A stretch of 64,000 nt of DNA, from positions 293,718 to 357,717 of the forward strand of contig NZ_FOIE01000007.1 in the NCBI RefSeq assembly GCF_900111455.1, read 5' to 3'. Positions 16,060 to 24,935 of this stretch are shown piece after piece; positions within the stretch are counted from its first letter, which is position 1, and every line of letters begins with the position of its first letter. The translations under genes were made by a program, and so were the position numbers. Under the pieces are notes generated by a model that was given only the letters and a program-made list of their open reading frames with translations, ran no database searches and was not told the origin of the DNA. Source of the DNA: Geodermatophilus poikilotrophus. GTDB lineage: Bacteria; Actinomycetota; Actinomycetes; Mycobacteriales; Geodermatophilaceae.

Positions 16060-16698
16060 GTGCGACCGCTCGTCGTCACCGAGTTCACGACGCTCGACGG
16101 GGTCGTGCAGGCCCCGGGTGGTCCCGACGAGGACACCTCCGGCGGCTTCCCGCACGGCGGCTGGCTGGTGCCCTTCTTCGACGACACCCTCGGGGCGCAG
16201 ATGGACGCCTGGTTCGCCGGCGTCGAGGACTTCCTGCTCGGCCGTGGGACCTACGAGATCTTCGCCGCGGCCTGGCCCCAGGCGCCGACCGAGGACGACC
16301 CGGTCGCCGAGGCGCTGAACACCCGCACCAAGCACGTCGCCTCCCGCACGCTGACCGCGCTCGACTGGTCCGGCGCGCGGCTGCTGGAGGGGGACGTCGT
16401 CGACGCGGTGCGCGCACTCACGGCAGCCGACGGCGGGGAGCTGCAGGTGCACGGCTCGCCCGGCCTGGTGCAGACGCTGCTGCGCGCGGACCTGGTCGAC
16501 GAGCTGCGCCTGGTCGTGGCGCCGGTGGTGCTCGGCGAGGGCAAGCGGCTGTTCGGCGACGGCGCGATCCCGCGGTCATGGCGGCTGACCGCGTCGGCGG
16601 CCACGCCGACCGGCGTGCTGCTGTGCACCTACCGCCGGGGCGGCGAGGTGGAGACCGGCGCGATGGGCGCCGAGTACGAGGACGCCGTCAGCGGCTGA
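16060..16698 (+). CDS. Dihydrofolate reductase-like (RibD C-terminal domain) protein
   Basis: A 212-residue protein of the RibD_C/DHFR-like fold. The N-terminal strand (LVVTEFTTLDGVVQAPG), FLLGRGTYEIFAAAWP near 63-78, and the C-terminal VDELRLVVAPVVLGEGKRLF near 147-166 fit the family. Members reduce with NADPH; many actinobacterial ones are uncharacterised 'dihydrofolate reductase family' proteins and not the essential folate enzyme. The GTG follows GAGGAGG. Its last 11 bases overlap the end of the convergent GAF-EAL gene. No partner gene hints at the substrate. Confidence 0.85.
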   Translation: MRPLVVTEFTTLDGVVQAPGGPDEDTSGGFPHGGWLVPFFDDTLGAQMDAWFAGVEDFLLGRGTYEIFAAAWPQAPTEDDPVAEALNTRTKHVASRTLTALDWSGARLLEGDVVDAVRALTAADGGELQVHGSPGLVQTLLRADLVDELRLVVAPVVLGEGKRLFGDGAIPRSWRLTASAATPTGVLLCTYRRGGEVETGAMGAEYEDAVSG

Positions 16699-17902
16699 GG
16701 GCGGGCTGCGCGGCGACCGCGGGCCGCGGCACCAGCGGGGCCAGCGCCTCGGGCGGGCCCGGCCGGCCGAAGTGCCAGCCCTGGCCGTGGTCGACGCCCA
16801 GCGACCGCAGCGCCGTGGCGTCCTCGGCGGTCTCCACGCCCTCGGCGACCACCCGGGCGCCGGAGCCGTGCGCGAAGGTGGTCAGCGAGCCGACCAGCGT
16901 GGCGAGCACCCGGTCGGTGGCCACCCCGGCGGCGATGCTGCGGTCGAGCTTGATGACGTCCGGGGCGGTCACCACGATGTGCCGCAGGCTCGAGAAGCCG
17001 GCACCGACGTCGTCGATCGCCAGCCGCAGCCCGGCCTTACGGAACGGGGCCAGGGCGGCGGACAGGCGGTCGTAGTCCTCCACCGCGTCGTGCTCGGTGA
17101 GCTCCAGGACCACGCGGTCCAGCGGCAGCCGTCCCAGCAGCTCGGCGAACCCAGGGGTGAGCACGGTGGCGGGCGAGACATTCAGGGCGATGTAGCCGTC
17201 GACCCGGTCGAGGTGCTCGGCGGCGCGCGCCAGGGCCTGCAGCTCCAGGGCATGACCCATGCCGACGCTGTGCGCCTCCGCGAAGACGACGTCGGGAGTG
17301 AGCCCCCACTCGGCCGGGAAGCGGGACAGCGCCTCGGCACCGACGCGGCTGCCCGTCGCGAGGTCGACGATCGGCTGCAGCAGGACGACCGGGCCACCGT
17401 CGGCGACGACCGGGTCGAGGCGGCCCTCGATCTCGGTCCGCCGCTGCCGGGCGCGGACCTCGGGCTCGATGATCACCGCGGCCGCGGAGGCCAGCACCTC
17501 CACCAGCGCCAGGTCGCGCTTGCCGAGCTCCTTGTCCGAGCGGAAGCCGAAGGCGCAGAAGGTGCCGTAGAGGCTGCCGTCGGACAGGTGCACGGGTGTG
17601 GAGACGTAGCTGCGGATGCGCGGGATGCGCGCCGAGGGCAGCGCCATCGCCGCGGGGAACCGCTTCACGTCGGGGATGACCGCGGGCAGCCTGCCGTCGA
17701 GGATCGCCTGGCAGAACGAGCTGTCCTGGCGCACCTTCGCGCCCTCCTGGACCAGTACCGGCACCGAGGTCTCGACGACCTCCAGGTGCTGGGTGGTGCC
17801 GTCCATGCGGCTGAGGAAGGCGACGCTCAGGTCCAGCGACTCCTTCGCAGTCACCAGCAGGTCGGCGATCTGCTGGTCGGCGGCCGAGCGCTTCCTGCGC
17901 AT
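16688..17902 (-). CDS. GAF-EAL protein, probable cyclic-di-GMP phosphodiesterase
   Basis: A 404-residue cytoplasmic protein. A GAF sensor covers about residues 10-145 (RIRSYVSTPVHLSDG, LYGTFCAFGF) and an EAL domain follows. The EAL motif is at 190-192 (AEALSRF). The other metal and catalytic positions are visible: LNVSP, LELTEH, AIDDVGAGFSS, VIKLDRS, VVAEGVE and HGQGWHFGRP. All key acidic residues, the lysine and the glutamine appear intact, so it should hydrolyse cyclic-di-GMP. No GGDEF domain is present. The start at 17902 follows GAGAGGAGG. It is monocistronic and convergent with the reductase. Confidence 0.9.
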   Translation of the reverse strand: MRRKRSAADQQIADLLVTAKESLDLSVAFLSRMDGTTQHLEVVETSVPVLVQEGAKVRQDSSFCQAILDGRLPAVIPDVKRFPAAMALPSARIPRIRSYVSTPVHLSDGSLYGTFCAFGFRSDKELGKRDLALVEVLASAAAVIIEPEVRARQRRTEIEGRLDPVVADGGPVVLLQPIVDLATGSRVGAEALSRFPAEWGLTPDVVFAEAHSVGMGHALELQALARAAEHLDRVDGYIALNVSPATVLTPGFAELLGRLPLDRVVLELTEHDAVEDYDRLSAALAPFRKAGLRLAIDDVGAGFSSLRHIVVTAPDVIKLDRSIAAGVATDRVLATLVGSLTTFAHGSGARVVAEGVETAEDATALRSLGVDHGQGWHFGRPGPPEALAPLVPRPAVAAQPALSR

Positions 17903-18069
17903 GAGCTGCCTCCTCTCCCTGTCCCTCTCCCGTCCTGATCGACCGGTGCGCGACGGAGCTGTAGCGGCGTCGGGCCGGGTCATCCCTGTGGGGGAGGGAC
18001 CCGGCGGGAAGGACGGCGGGACGCCGGTGGTTGCGCAGGACAACACCAGCTGAGAGGTCCTGAGAGCAC

Positions 18070-19059
18070 ATGAGCATCCCGTTGTCCGTCCTCGACCTGG
18101 CGCCGATCTCGAAGGGCCAAACGCCGGGCGAGAGCATCGCGGCCAGCGTCGCGCTGGCCCAGCGCGCGGAGCAGTCCGGCTACCGCCGCGTCTGGTACGC
18201 CGAGCACCACAACATGCCGACGATCGCCTCGTCGGCGACCAGCGTGCTGATCGCGCACGTCGGCGCGCACACGTCGTCGATCCGCCTCGGCGCCGGCGGC
18301 GTCATGCTGCCCAACCACTCCCCGCTGACCATCGCCGAGCAGTTCGGCACCCTCGAGGCGGTGCACCCGGGCCGGATCGACCTGGGGCTGGGCCGGGCGC
18401 CGGGCTCGGACCAGAACACGATGTACGCGCTGCGCCGCGACCCGCGCTCGGCCGACCGCTTCCCGCAGGACGTGCTCGAGTTGCAGGGCTACCTGGCCGG
18501 CGAGACCCGGGTGCCCGGCGTCGACGCCGTCCCCGGGAAGGGCACGAACGTCCCGCTGTACATCCTGGGCTCGTCGATGTTCGGCGCGACGCTGGCCGCC
18601 GCGCTGGGCCTGCCGTACGCGTTCGCCTCGCACTTCGCGCCGGCGATGCTGCAGCCCGCGGTGGAGGCCTACCGGCGGGAGTTCCAGCCGTCGGCCCAGC
18701 TCGACCGGCCGTACGTGATCGCCGGGGTCAACGCGGTGGCGGCCGACACCCGTGAGGACGCGGAGGCGGCGTTCACCGCGGCCCGGCGGCGGCTCGCCGT
18801 CGGCCTGTTCGGCCGCGGCCGGCAGCTCTCGGACGACGAGGCGCAGCTGCTGCTCGACGGCGGCGCCGGGCTGCACGTCGACACCATGCTGACGCACACC
18901 GCCGTCGGCACCCCGACCGAGGTGCGGGAGTACCTGACCGGCTTCGCGCGCGAGGCCGACGCCGACGAGCTGATCGTCGCCCACCAGTTCCCGGGGGTGG
19001 AGGGCCGGCTGCGCTCGGTCCAGCTGACCGCCGAGGCGATGCAGGCCGTTCCCGCCTGA
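18070..19059 (+). CDS. LLM-class flavin-dependent oxidoreductase (luciferase-like, YhbW type)
   Basis: A 329-residue bacterial-luciferase fold. It opens with [16 protein letters not shown], then [11 protein letters not shown] (about 40-50), [11 protein letters not shown] and [12 protein letters not shown]. This is the MsnO8/YhbW-like subgroup, which uses reduced FMN and an aldehyde or alkyl substrate. The ATG follows GAGAGGTCCTGAGAGC. It is a single gene that ends at a strong hairpin (19073-19109) facing the polyketide cluster, and I do not consider it part of that cluster because of orientation and terminator. Confidence 0.9.
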   Translation: MSIPLSVLDLAPISKGQTPGESIAASVALAQRAEQSGYRRVWYAEHHNMPTIASSATSVLIAHVGAHTSSIRLGAGGVMLPNHSPLTIAEQFGTLEAVHPGRIDLGLGRAPGSDQNTMYALRRDPRSADRFPQDVLELQGYLAGETRVPGVDAVPGKGTNVPLYILGSSMFGATLAAALGLPYAFASHFAPAMLQPAVEAYRREFQPSAQLDRPYVIAGVNAVAADTREDAEAAFTAARRRLAVGLFGRGRQLSDDEAQLLLDGGAGLHVDTMLTHTAVGTPTEVREYLTGFAREADADELIVAHQFPGVEGRLRSVQLTAEAMQAVPA

Positions 19060-19072
19060 TCGGGTGCAGGCG

Positions 19073-19109
19073 GACGCACCCCCTGGGGCGGGGCTCCGGG
19101 GGGTGCGTC
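19073..19109. terminator. Bidirectional hairpin terminator
   Basis: GACGCACCCCC (19073-19083) pairs perfectly with GGGGGTGCGTC (19099-19109), with a 15-base loop. It lies between the stops of convergent genes (oxidoreductase ending 19059, VOC protein ending 19118) and marks the downstream end of the polyketide operon. Confidence 0.7.
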
Positions 19110-19117
19110 GTCCGCGC

Positions 19118-19549
19118 TCAGGTCGCCGTGGTGACGGCCAGGTGGTCGTCGGTGTAGTGGGGGACGGCCAGGACGCCCTGCAGGCCGAGCAGGTTGCCGA
19201 AGGGGTCGACGACGACCGCGGTGACGAACGGCCCGTGCGGCGTGATCGGCGTGTACTCCTGCGCACCCATCGACAGCAGACGGGTGAGGGTGCCCGCCAC
19301 GTCGTCGACGCGCCAGTGCACGATCGCGCCGCCCGGCCCGGCCGGCCGGCCCGCCGGAGCCCGGCTGCTGTCCGCGAGGGCCAGCTCGCCCTGGTCGTCG
19401 CCGATGACGAACTTGGCGTAGATGACGCGGCCACCCGGCCCGGGCCGGGTGAACACGGGCGCGTGGCCCAGGAACTCGGTGTACCAGGTCGTGGCCGCGG
19501 CCACGTCGTCCACCAGGAAGATGAGCGTCGAGAACCCTCGCAGACTCAT
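19118..19549 (-). CDS. VOC-family (glyoxalase/bleomycin-resistance/dioxygenase) protein, last gene of the PKS operon
   Basis: A 143-residue protein with the paired beta-alpha-beta-beta-beta pattern of the vicinal oxygen chelate family: FLVDDVAAATTWYTEFLG near 11-28 and VDPFGNLLGLQG near 114-125. Possible metal ligands are His79 (IVHWRVDD) and Glu98 (AQEYTP). The start is two bases after the upstream cyclase stop, and a GGAGG overlapping that gene serves as its ribosome site, so it belongs to the polyketide transcript. In such clusters VOC proteins act as oxygenases, cyclases or drug-binding resistance proteins; the sequence does not tell which. Confidence 0.82.
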   Translation of the reverse strand: MSLRGFSTLIFLVDDVAAATTWYTEFLGHAPVFTRPGPGGRVIYAKFVIGDDQGELALADSSRAPAGRPAGPGGAIVHWRVDDVAGTLTRLLSMGAQEYTPITPHGPFVTAVVVDPFGNLLGLQGVLAVPHYTDDHLAVTTAT

Positions 19550-19551
19550 CG

Positions 19552-20382
19552 TCAGGCCTCCGGCTGCCAGTCGGGAGCCGTCCAGCGGTGGAACACCCGG
19601 GCCACCGAGTCGCGCGGGCTCTGCCACGTCTCCGGGCGGTACGGGCTGACGTAGGGCGCCAGGTCCGCCATGACCTTCGCGAAGGCCGGCCGCATCGACT
19701 CGTGGTTCTCCCGCACGGCCGCGGCCTTGACCCGGTCCTGCTCGAGGAGGTGCACGAACACGTCCTCCATCGAGTACAGCCAACGGCCGGTGACGCCGGT
19801 CTCCGTGGGCAGCCCACCCGCGTCGGACTCGGTGAACACCCGGGCGATGTCCTCCTCGCTGCCCGGCCGCATCCGCTGGACGATGACGGTCATCTCCCGG
19901 TCGGGGGAGACCTCGCCCTCGGGCACCCACGTGTAGAAGTGCTTCGCCACCGAGTGCGACGGGTTCTGCCAGTAGCTCGGGTACGGGGTCACGTACGGGG
20001 CGATGGCCTCGGCGATCGCCTGGAAGGCGGGCAGCCCCCGGCGCTGGCCGGAGACCTCCGGGTCCTCCTTGCGCTCGATGACGTGCAGGTACAGGCCCTC
20101 GTACGACAGCAGTGCCCGGCCGACGACGCCGAGGTCCTGCGGCCGGGTGGTCCGGTCGTAGTAGGCGAACACCGGCCCGACCTTGTCCTCGCTACCGGGG
20201 ACCATCCGGCAGACGATGACGTTGCGGAACGGGCGCCAGGTGCCGGAGTACCACGTCGCGGGCGCCGAGGCGGTGTTCGAGAACTCCACGGTGTCGTTCG
20301 CCCAGGGCTGTTCCGTGGGGGTCGTCGAGGCGTCGGCCGCAGGGTCGGCCGAGGGAGTGGGCGAGGGCGTCGTCTGTGTCAT
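19552..20382 (-). CDS. Tandem two-domain TcmI-type polyketide cyclase
   Basis: A 276-residue protein made of two TcmI/WhiE-VII-like cyclase domains in a row, at about 53-152 and 164-267. Each has the family layout: V-I-V-x-R-M-x-P-G-S-E near its start, a LY-LH or VF-VH-L strand, an APYV(T/S)PY segment, and a tryptophan-x-x-P-(S/R)-x-SVA end. The first about 45 residues are low-complexity Thr/Pro/Ala. TcmI proteins are normally single domains of about 110 residues that fold and cyclise the polyketone. The fusion probably mimics the dimer or combines two ring closures. The ATG overlaps the P450 stop by four bases. Confidence 0.87.
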   Translation of the reverse strand: MTQTTPSPTPSADPAADASTTPTEQPWANDTVEFSNTASAPATWYSGTWRPFRNVIVCRMVPGSEDKVGPVFAYYDRTTRPQDLGVVGRALLSYEGLYLHVIERKEDPEVSGQRRGLPAFQAIAEAIAPYVTPYPSYWQNPSHSVAKHFYTWVPEGEVSPDREMTVIVQRMRPGSEEDIARVFTESDAGGLPTETGVTGRWLYSMEDVFVHLLEQDRVKAAAVRENHESMRPAFAKVMADLAPYVSPYRPETWQSPRDSVARVFHRWTAPDWQPEA

Positions 20383-21659
20383 CGGGTGCCTCCTGAGGTG
20401 GGAGTGGGGGTGAAGCGGAGCGGCAGTTCGAGCAGCCCGCGGAAGGCCGAGGCCGCCGGGAGCCACTGCAGCTCCTCGACGGGGACGTCGAGGCGCAGGT
20501 CGGGCAGGCGGACGAGGATCCGCCGCAGTGCGGTCGTGGCCTCCAGCCGGGCGAGGGCGGTGCCCAGGCAGTAGTGGACGCCGTGGCCGAAGGCCATGTG
20601 CTGGGTGTCGCCGCGGGTCAGGTCCAGCCCGTCCGGGTCGGCGACCAGGGCCGGGTCGTGGTTGGCCGAGCTGAGGACGACCGTGACGATCGACCCAGCC
20701 GGGATCGGCACGCCGCCGATCTCCAGGTCCTCGGTGGCGAACCGGAAGCTGGACACCGGCACCGACCCGTCGAAGCGCAGCAGCTCCTCCACGGCGTCGG
20801 GCACCAGGCCGGGGTCCGCCAGCAGCTTGGCCAGCTCCTCGGGGTGGGTCAGCAGCGCGACCACGGCGTTGCCGAGGAAGTCCGAGGTGGTCTGGTAGCC
20901 GGCGAACAGCAGCAGGAAGCAGGTGGACACCAGCTCCGCCTCCGACAGCCGCCCGTCCCCATCGCGGGCGGTGATCAGCGCGCTGACCAGGTCCTCGCCG
21001 GGCTCGCGCCGCTTGGCCGCCACCAGGCCGGTGAAGTAGGCGTGCAGCCGCTGCTGGGCCTCGCCGATCGCCGCCCGGTCCTCCTGGGGGCTGCGCCCGC
21101 CGGTGCCGACGGTCCGGATGACCTGGGTGCCGGCCAGGATCTCCTCGTGGTCGGCCTCGGGGATCCCGAGCAGGTCACCGATCACCGCCAGCGGCAGCCG
21201 GAGGGCGAAGTCGTCCACGAACTCGGTGCGCCCGCGCGGCGCCATCCGGTCCAGCAGGCCCTCGACGATCTCCTCCACCCGGGGGCGCATCGCCTCGATG
21301 CGCCGCGGGGTGAACGCCTGCGTCACCAGGCGCCGCAGCCGGCTGTGCTCCGGCGGGTCGGAGTTGAGCATGTTGGTGTTGATCTGCCGCGCCTTCTCGC
21401 CGAACACCGCCAGGTAGGTGTCCCCGGCGCGGTACAGGTCCTTGGACAGCCGCGGGTCCGACAGCGCCTGCCGGGCGTCGTCGTAGCGGGTGACCAGGAA
21501 GGAGTCGAAGCGCGGCGTCCGCACCTTGACCACCGGCCGCTCGGCGCGCAGCCGGGCGTACACCGGATAGGGGTCGGCGCGGAACTCCGGCGTGTAGATC
21601 TCCCCGCCGGGGACGACGTCGTCGCTCGTCCCGGAGCTCGCGGGTGCGGTCTGCGTCAT
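20379..21659 (-). CDS. Cytochrome P450 tailoring enzyme
   Basis: A 426-residue soluble bacterial P450. The I-helix reads LLLFAGYQTTSDF with the AG-x-x-TT oxygen-activation motif, the ExxR is in EELLRF, and the heme loop is FGHGVHYCLGTALARLE with the cysteine ligand. It should hydroxylate or couple the polyketide product, using ferredoxin encoded elsewhere; no redox partner is in the cluster. The start at 21659 (MTQTAPASS) is chosen because the frame further upstream lies inside the end of the monooxygenase gene. It is coupled by ATGA to the tandem cyclase downstream. Confidence 0.95.
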   Translation of the reverse strand: MTQTAPASSGTSDDVVPGGEIYTPEFRADPYPVYARLRAERPVVKVRTPRFDSFLVTRYDDARQALSDPRLSKDLYRAGDTYLAVFGEKARQINTNMLNSDPPEHSRLRRLVTQAFTPRRIEAMRPRVEEIVEGLLDRMAPRGRTEFVDDFALRLPLAVIGDLLGIPEADHEEILAGTQVIRTVGTGGRSPQEDRAAIGEAQQRLHAYFTGLVAAKRREPGEDLVSALITARDGDGRLSEAELVSTCFLLLFAGYQTTSDFLGNAVVALLTHPEELAKLLADPGLVPDAVEELLRFDGSVPVSSFRFATEDLEIGGVPIPAGSIVTVVLSSANHDPALVADPDGLDLTRGDTQHMAFGHGVHYCLGTALARLEATTALRRILVRLPDLRLDVPVEELQWLPAASAFRGLLELPLRFTPTPTSGGTR

Positions 21660-21702
21660 GGGGTCTCCCTCGGGTGGGGGTGGTCGTGGTGGTGGGGTCC
21701 GG

Positions 21703-24606
21703 TCACTGCGCGAAGACCCCGGCCAGGTGGTCGAGGAGGGCGTCCTCGTCCAGGGGGCGGCTGCGGAAGCCGACGTGACCGTCGGGGCGGACCAGGTAGG
21801 CCGCCGTCCCCGCACCCGCGGTGCCGTAGGCGGCGGCGAAGGTGCCCTCGGCGTCGCGGACGACGGGCAGGTCGACGAGGAGCGGCACCCGGGCGTCGGG
21901 AGCGGCGAGGAGGTAGGCCCCCACCTCGCCGCGGGTCTGCTGCCGCACGGCGACGGCCAGCTTCTCCAGGTCCGACACCTGCTCCTCCGATGCGGTGGCG
22001 TCGGCGTGCAGCAGCAGCGTGGAGCGGGTGCCGCGGGTGAGGTCGAACAGCCGCAGCGGGTGGGCCACGCCGAAGCGCCGCAGACCCTGCACGTCCGGCG
22101 CCCGGTGCCCGGGTTCCGGCCCGGCGGGGAAACCGCCGGGAGCCGTCTCGCCGACCAGCGGGCTTCCGGCGTAGTTCATGGTCATCTGCATCTCGAGCAG
22201 GAACTGGGCCTTCTCGTCCGCCATGTCCATCTCGTCGGTGAACGCGATGGCCACGGCCCGGTCCACGATCATCTTCCCGGCGGGACGGCGCTCGGCGTCG
22301 TAGCTGTCCAGCAGTCCGGCCGCGGCCTCCCCCCGGACGGCGAGGGCGAGCTTCCAGCCGAGGTTCCAGGCGTCCTGGATGCCGGTGTTCATCCCCTGCC
22401 CCCCGGCCGGCGGGTGCAGGTGCGCGGCGTCGCCGGCGACGAAGACTCGCCCCTCGCGGTAGCGGTCGACGATGCCGTGCTTGATCCGGAAGATCGACGA
22501 CCAGCGCAGGTTGCTCGCCGTCGTCCCGGGCGGACCCAGGTCGTCGATCGCGGCCTGCATGTCGGCCAGGGTCGGCGGCTCGTACTCCTGCCAGAACCCG
22601 GCCGGGACGACGCCGGAGCCGACCGCCTCCTGCCACCGCTGCGGGGCCAGGGTCGCGATCCGGTAGCGGTTGCGGCCCTTGAGCGGCACGCAGACGAGCA
22701 TCCCGGTGAAGTCGTCGCCGTTCTCGATGCGCACGAAGCGCACCAGGTGCCCGGCCGGCAGGTCCCAGTCGACGTCGACGTCCCCGAGCATGAACAGCTG
22801 CGGGAACATCGACAGCCCGCCCTCGAAGTGGAGCCCCAGCCCGGACCGGACGGCGCTGTGCGCCCCGTCGCAGCCGACCAGGTACTGCGCCCGGGTGGTC
22901 TCCTCCTCGCCGGAGGCGTGCCGCAGCTGCGCGGTGACGCCGTCGTCGTCCTGGGTGAAGCCGACCAGTTCGACCCCGCGCTCGACGACCACGCCCAGGG
23001 AGGCGAGCTTGGCGCCGAGGATGCGCTCGGTGTCGTACTGTGGCAGGCCGAGGTGGGCGTAGGGCAGCTCGTCGAGGCCGGCCCAGTCGACCTGGTGGGT
23101 CTGCTCGCCGTTGACGAACACCGTCTGGCCGTACAGCCAGATCCCGGCGTCCATCGCCTCGGTGACGATGCCCTGGTCCTCCCAGATCTCCATCGTCCGG
23201 CAGTGGATGCCGATCGCCTTGTCCGCCTGGGTGGACGCCTGGGGTCGCTTGTCCACGACGCGGACGGCGATGCCGCGGCGGGCCAGCTCGATCGCGTGGG
23301 TCAGGCCGGCCGGGCCGGCGCCGACGACGAGCACCTCGACCGCCCGCCCGGGCCGCGCGACGACGTCCGCTGCCGGGGCCGGCAGCGCCGCCGCGGCGGG
23401 GGCGTGCTCGTCGTCCGGCTTCTCGACGAACTCCTGCACGCTGGCGCTGGGCACCGTGCTGGGAGGGGCCGGCTCCAGGTCGACGGACCGTTCCCCGGGC
23501 AGCCGGAACGGCTCTCCGGCCACCACCTCCAGGTCCGGCTCCGGCGCCACGGGCACGCCGTCGGGGACGACGGCGTCGACGGCCGACGGCTGCTCCGCGG
23601 GCAGCGCCCCGGCCGCGGCGGCCTCCGCCGGCGGCACGGGTCGCACGCGCAGCGCGAAGACCCTGCGGTCCTCGCCCCTCGCCAGCCACCGGCCGAGCGG
23701 GCCGGCGGCCCAGTTCGCCGGCTCCGCCGTCCAGTCGGTGAAGTGCTGCTCGGAGTCCCACTCGGCGACGACGTGGTAGCGCCGCCCGTCGGGCTCGCGC
23801 AGCAGCTCCTCGCGGGCGTGGCCGGGGGCGCTGCGGGCGAGCTGCGCGGCGGCGAGGTAGGCGAGCTCGAAGGCCTCCTGCTCCCAGGGCTCGACGGCGA
23901 CAGCGGAGTCGACGCGCACCCGCTCCACCTCGACGTCCCCGCCGGGCGAGTCCAGCGGCGGGAAGTCGGTGTCCGCGTCGGGCCGCCGGCGGATCTCCAG
24001 CACCTCCCGCCGGAACTCCACCGAGTGCCACCGGGCCAGCGGGGCGCCGGCGGCCATGTGGGAGGGGTCCTCGACCCACTGCACGAAGTCGTCCTCGGAC
24101 TCCCACTCCGCGAAGATGTGGTAGCGCAGGCCGGCGGCGTCCCGCAGCAGCTCCTCGCGCACGTACCCGCGCGAGTCCCCGATCCGCTCGGTGACCGTCG
24201 TGTACGCGCGCTCGAAGGCCGCCTGCTCACCCGGCTTGACGCTGGTGGAGAAGTCGATGCGCACCGGCCGGGGCCGCTCGGCGTCCACCGTCGCCAGCAC
24301 GGTGAACGTCGAGCGGGTGGCGTCCTCGCGCAGGTCGCGCAGTGCCTCGGTGAGCGTCTCCCGGGCCTCGCTGCGCCCGAAGGCGTCCACCGACGCGCGG
24401 TCGGTCCAGTCGCTGACGATGGCGAACCAGCGCGGATCGCCCTCGTCGCGCATCAGCTCCTGGCGCAGGTTTCCCGGCACCCGGCTGATGTCCGCGGCGG
24501 CCCGGCGCCAGGCGGCCTCGAACTCCGCCTCGCAGCCCTCCCGCGCGCGCATCCGCAGGAGGGTCCGCACCGCCGCCCGGCCGCCGGTCCCCGGCGCCGC
24601 CGTCAT
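21703..24606 (-). CDS. Fusion of three ABM/SchA-CurD-like domains with a FAD aromatic monooxygenase
   Basis: A 967-residue protein. Three ferredoxin-like monooxygenase (ABM or SchA/CurD-like) domains are readable at about 12-106, 113-205 and 226-322; the last two share REELLR, a Y-H-x-x-AEW strand and a closing W. A disordered Ala/Pro/Glu linker runs to about 420. Then comes a PheA/TfdB-type flavin hydroxylase: FAD motif VVGAGPAG near 427-434, DG motif GCDGAHSAVR at 578-587, and GDAAHLHPPAGGQGMNTG at 725-742. A thioredoxin-like tail ends the protein. It should hydroxylate the aromatic polyketide with NAD(P)H. Such hydroxylases are usually about 550 residues alone. The ATG overlaps the stop of the free ABM gene. 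Confidence 0.88.
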   Translation of the reverse strand: MTAAPGTGGRAAVRTLLRMRAREGCEAEFEAAWRRAAADISRVPGNLRQELMRDEGDPRWFAIVSDWTDRASVDAFGRSEARETLTEALRDLREDATRSTFTVLATVDAERPRPVRIDFSTSVKPGEQAAFERAYTTVTERIGDSRGYVREELLRDAAGLRYHIFAEWESEDDFVQWVEDPSHMAAGAPLARWHSVEFRREVLEIRRRPDADTDFPPLDSPGGDVEVERVRVDSAVAVEPWEQEAFELAYLAAAQLARSAPGHAREELLREPDGRRYHVVAEWDSEQHFTDWTAEPANWAAGPLGRWLARGEDRRVFALRVRPVPPAEAAAAGALPAEQPSAVDAVVPDGVPVAPEPDLEVVAGEPFRLPGERSVDLEPAPPSTVPSASVQEFVEKPDDEHAPAAAALPAPAADVVARPGRAVEVLVVGAGPAGLTHAIELARRGIAVRVVDKRPQASTQADKAIGIHCRTMEIWEDQGIVTEAMDAGIWLYGQTVFVNGEQTHQVDWAGLDELPYAHLGLPQYDTERILGAKLASLGVVVERGVELVGFTQDDDGVTAQLRHASGEEETTRAQYLVGCDGAHSAVRSGLGLHFEGGLSMFPQLFMLGDVDVDWDLPAGHLVRFVRIENGDDFTGMLVCVPLKGRNRYRIATLAPQRWQEAVGSGVVPAGFWQEYEPPTLADMQAAIDDLGPPGTTASNLRWSSIFRIKHGIVDRYREGRVFVAGDAAHLHPPAGGQGMNTGIQDAWNLGWKLALAVRGEAAAGLLDSYDAERRPAGKMIVDRAVAIAFTDEMDMADEKAQFLLEMQMTMNYAGSPLVGETAPGGFPAGPEPGHRAPDVQGLRRFGVAHPLRLFDLTRGTRSTLLLHADATASEEQVSDLEKLAVAVRQQTRGEVGAYLLAAPDARVPLLVDLPVVRDAEGTFAAAYGTAGAGTAAYLVRPDGHVGFRSRPLDEDALLDHLAGVFAQ

Positions 24607-24935
24607 GCGGTCCCCTGCGCGCCCGGGACGGTGGCCAGCACCTCGTAGGTGTTGCGGGCCGCGTCCTCGCGGAGGTCGCGCAACGCCTCGGTGAGCGTCT
24701 CCCGGGCCTCGCTGCGCCCGAACTCGTCGACCGCGGCCCGGTCGGTCCAGTCACTGGTGATGAGGAAGGTGCGGGGGTCGTCGGCGTCGCGGATCAGCTC
24801 CTGGCGCAGGTTGCCCGGCACCCGGCTGATCTCGGCGGCGGCCCGGCGCCAGGCGGCCTCGAACTCCGCCTCGCAGCCCTCCCGGGTGCGCATCCGCAGC
24901 ACGGTGCGCACCCCCGTCGGCGGGGCGGTCGTCAT
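24603..24935 (-). CDS. Free-standing ABM (antibiotic biosynthesis monooxygenase-like) protein
   Basis: A 110-residue single-domain protein. Over 95 aligned residues (from VRT to VLATV) I count 80 identical to the first domain of the adjacent monooxygenase fusion, so the two arose by recent tandem duplication. The conserved stretch GCEAEFEAAWRRAAA and the SDWTDRA strand fit cofactor-independent ABM or SchA/CurD-like barrels. In pentangular polyphenol pathways, ABM proteins oxidise the nascent chain together with TcmI and cupin cyclases. It overlaps KS-beta upstream and the fusion downstream by four bases each. Confidence 0.85.
   Translation of the reverse strand: MTTAPPTGVRTVLRMRTREGCEAEFEAAWRRAAAEISRVPGNLRQELIRDADDPRTFLITSDWTDRAAVDEFGRSEARETLTEALRDLREDAARNTYEVLATVPGAQGTA

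Noticed and set aside
18070..19059. Inclusion of the luciferase-like oxidoreductase in the polyketide cluster
   Set aside because: It is on the opposite strand and separated from the cluster by a strong bidirectional hairpin.
21658..24648. A 996-codon open frame on the plus strand across the monooxygenase region
   Set aside because: It is antisense to the clear FAD monooxygenase fusion, has no family motifs, and its composition (many Gly, Arg, His, Val, Asp) is what high-GC third positions give in the opposite frame.
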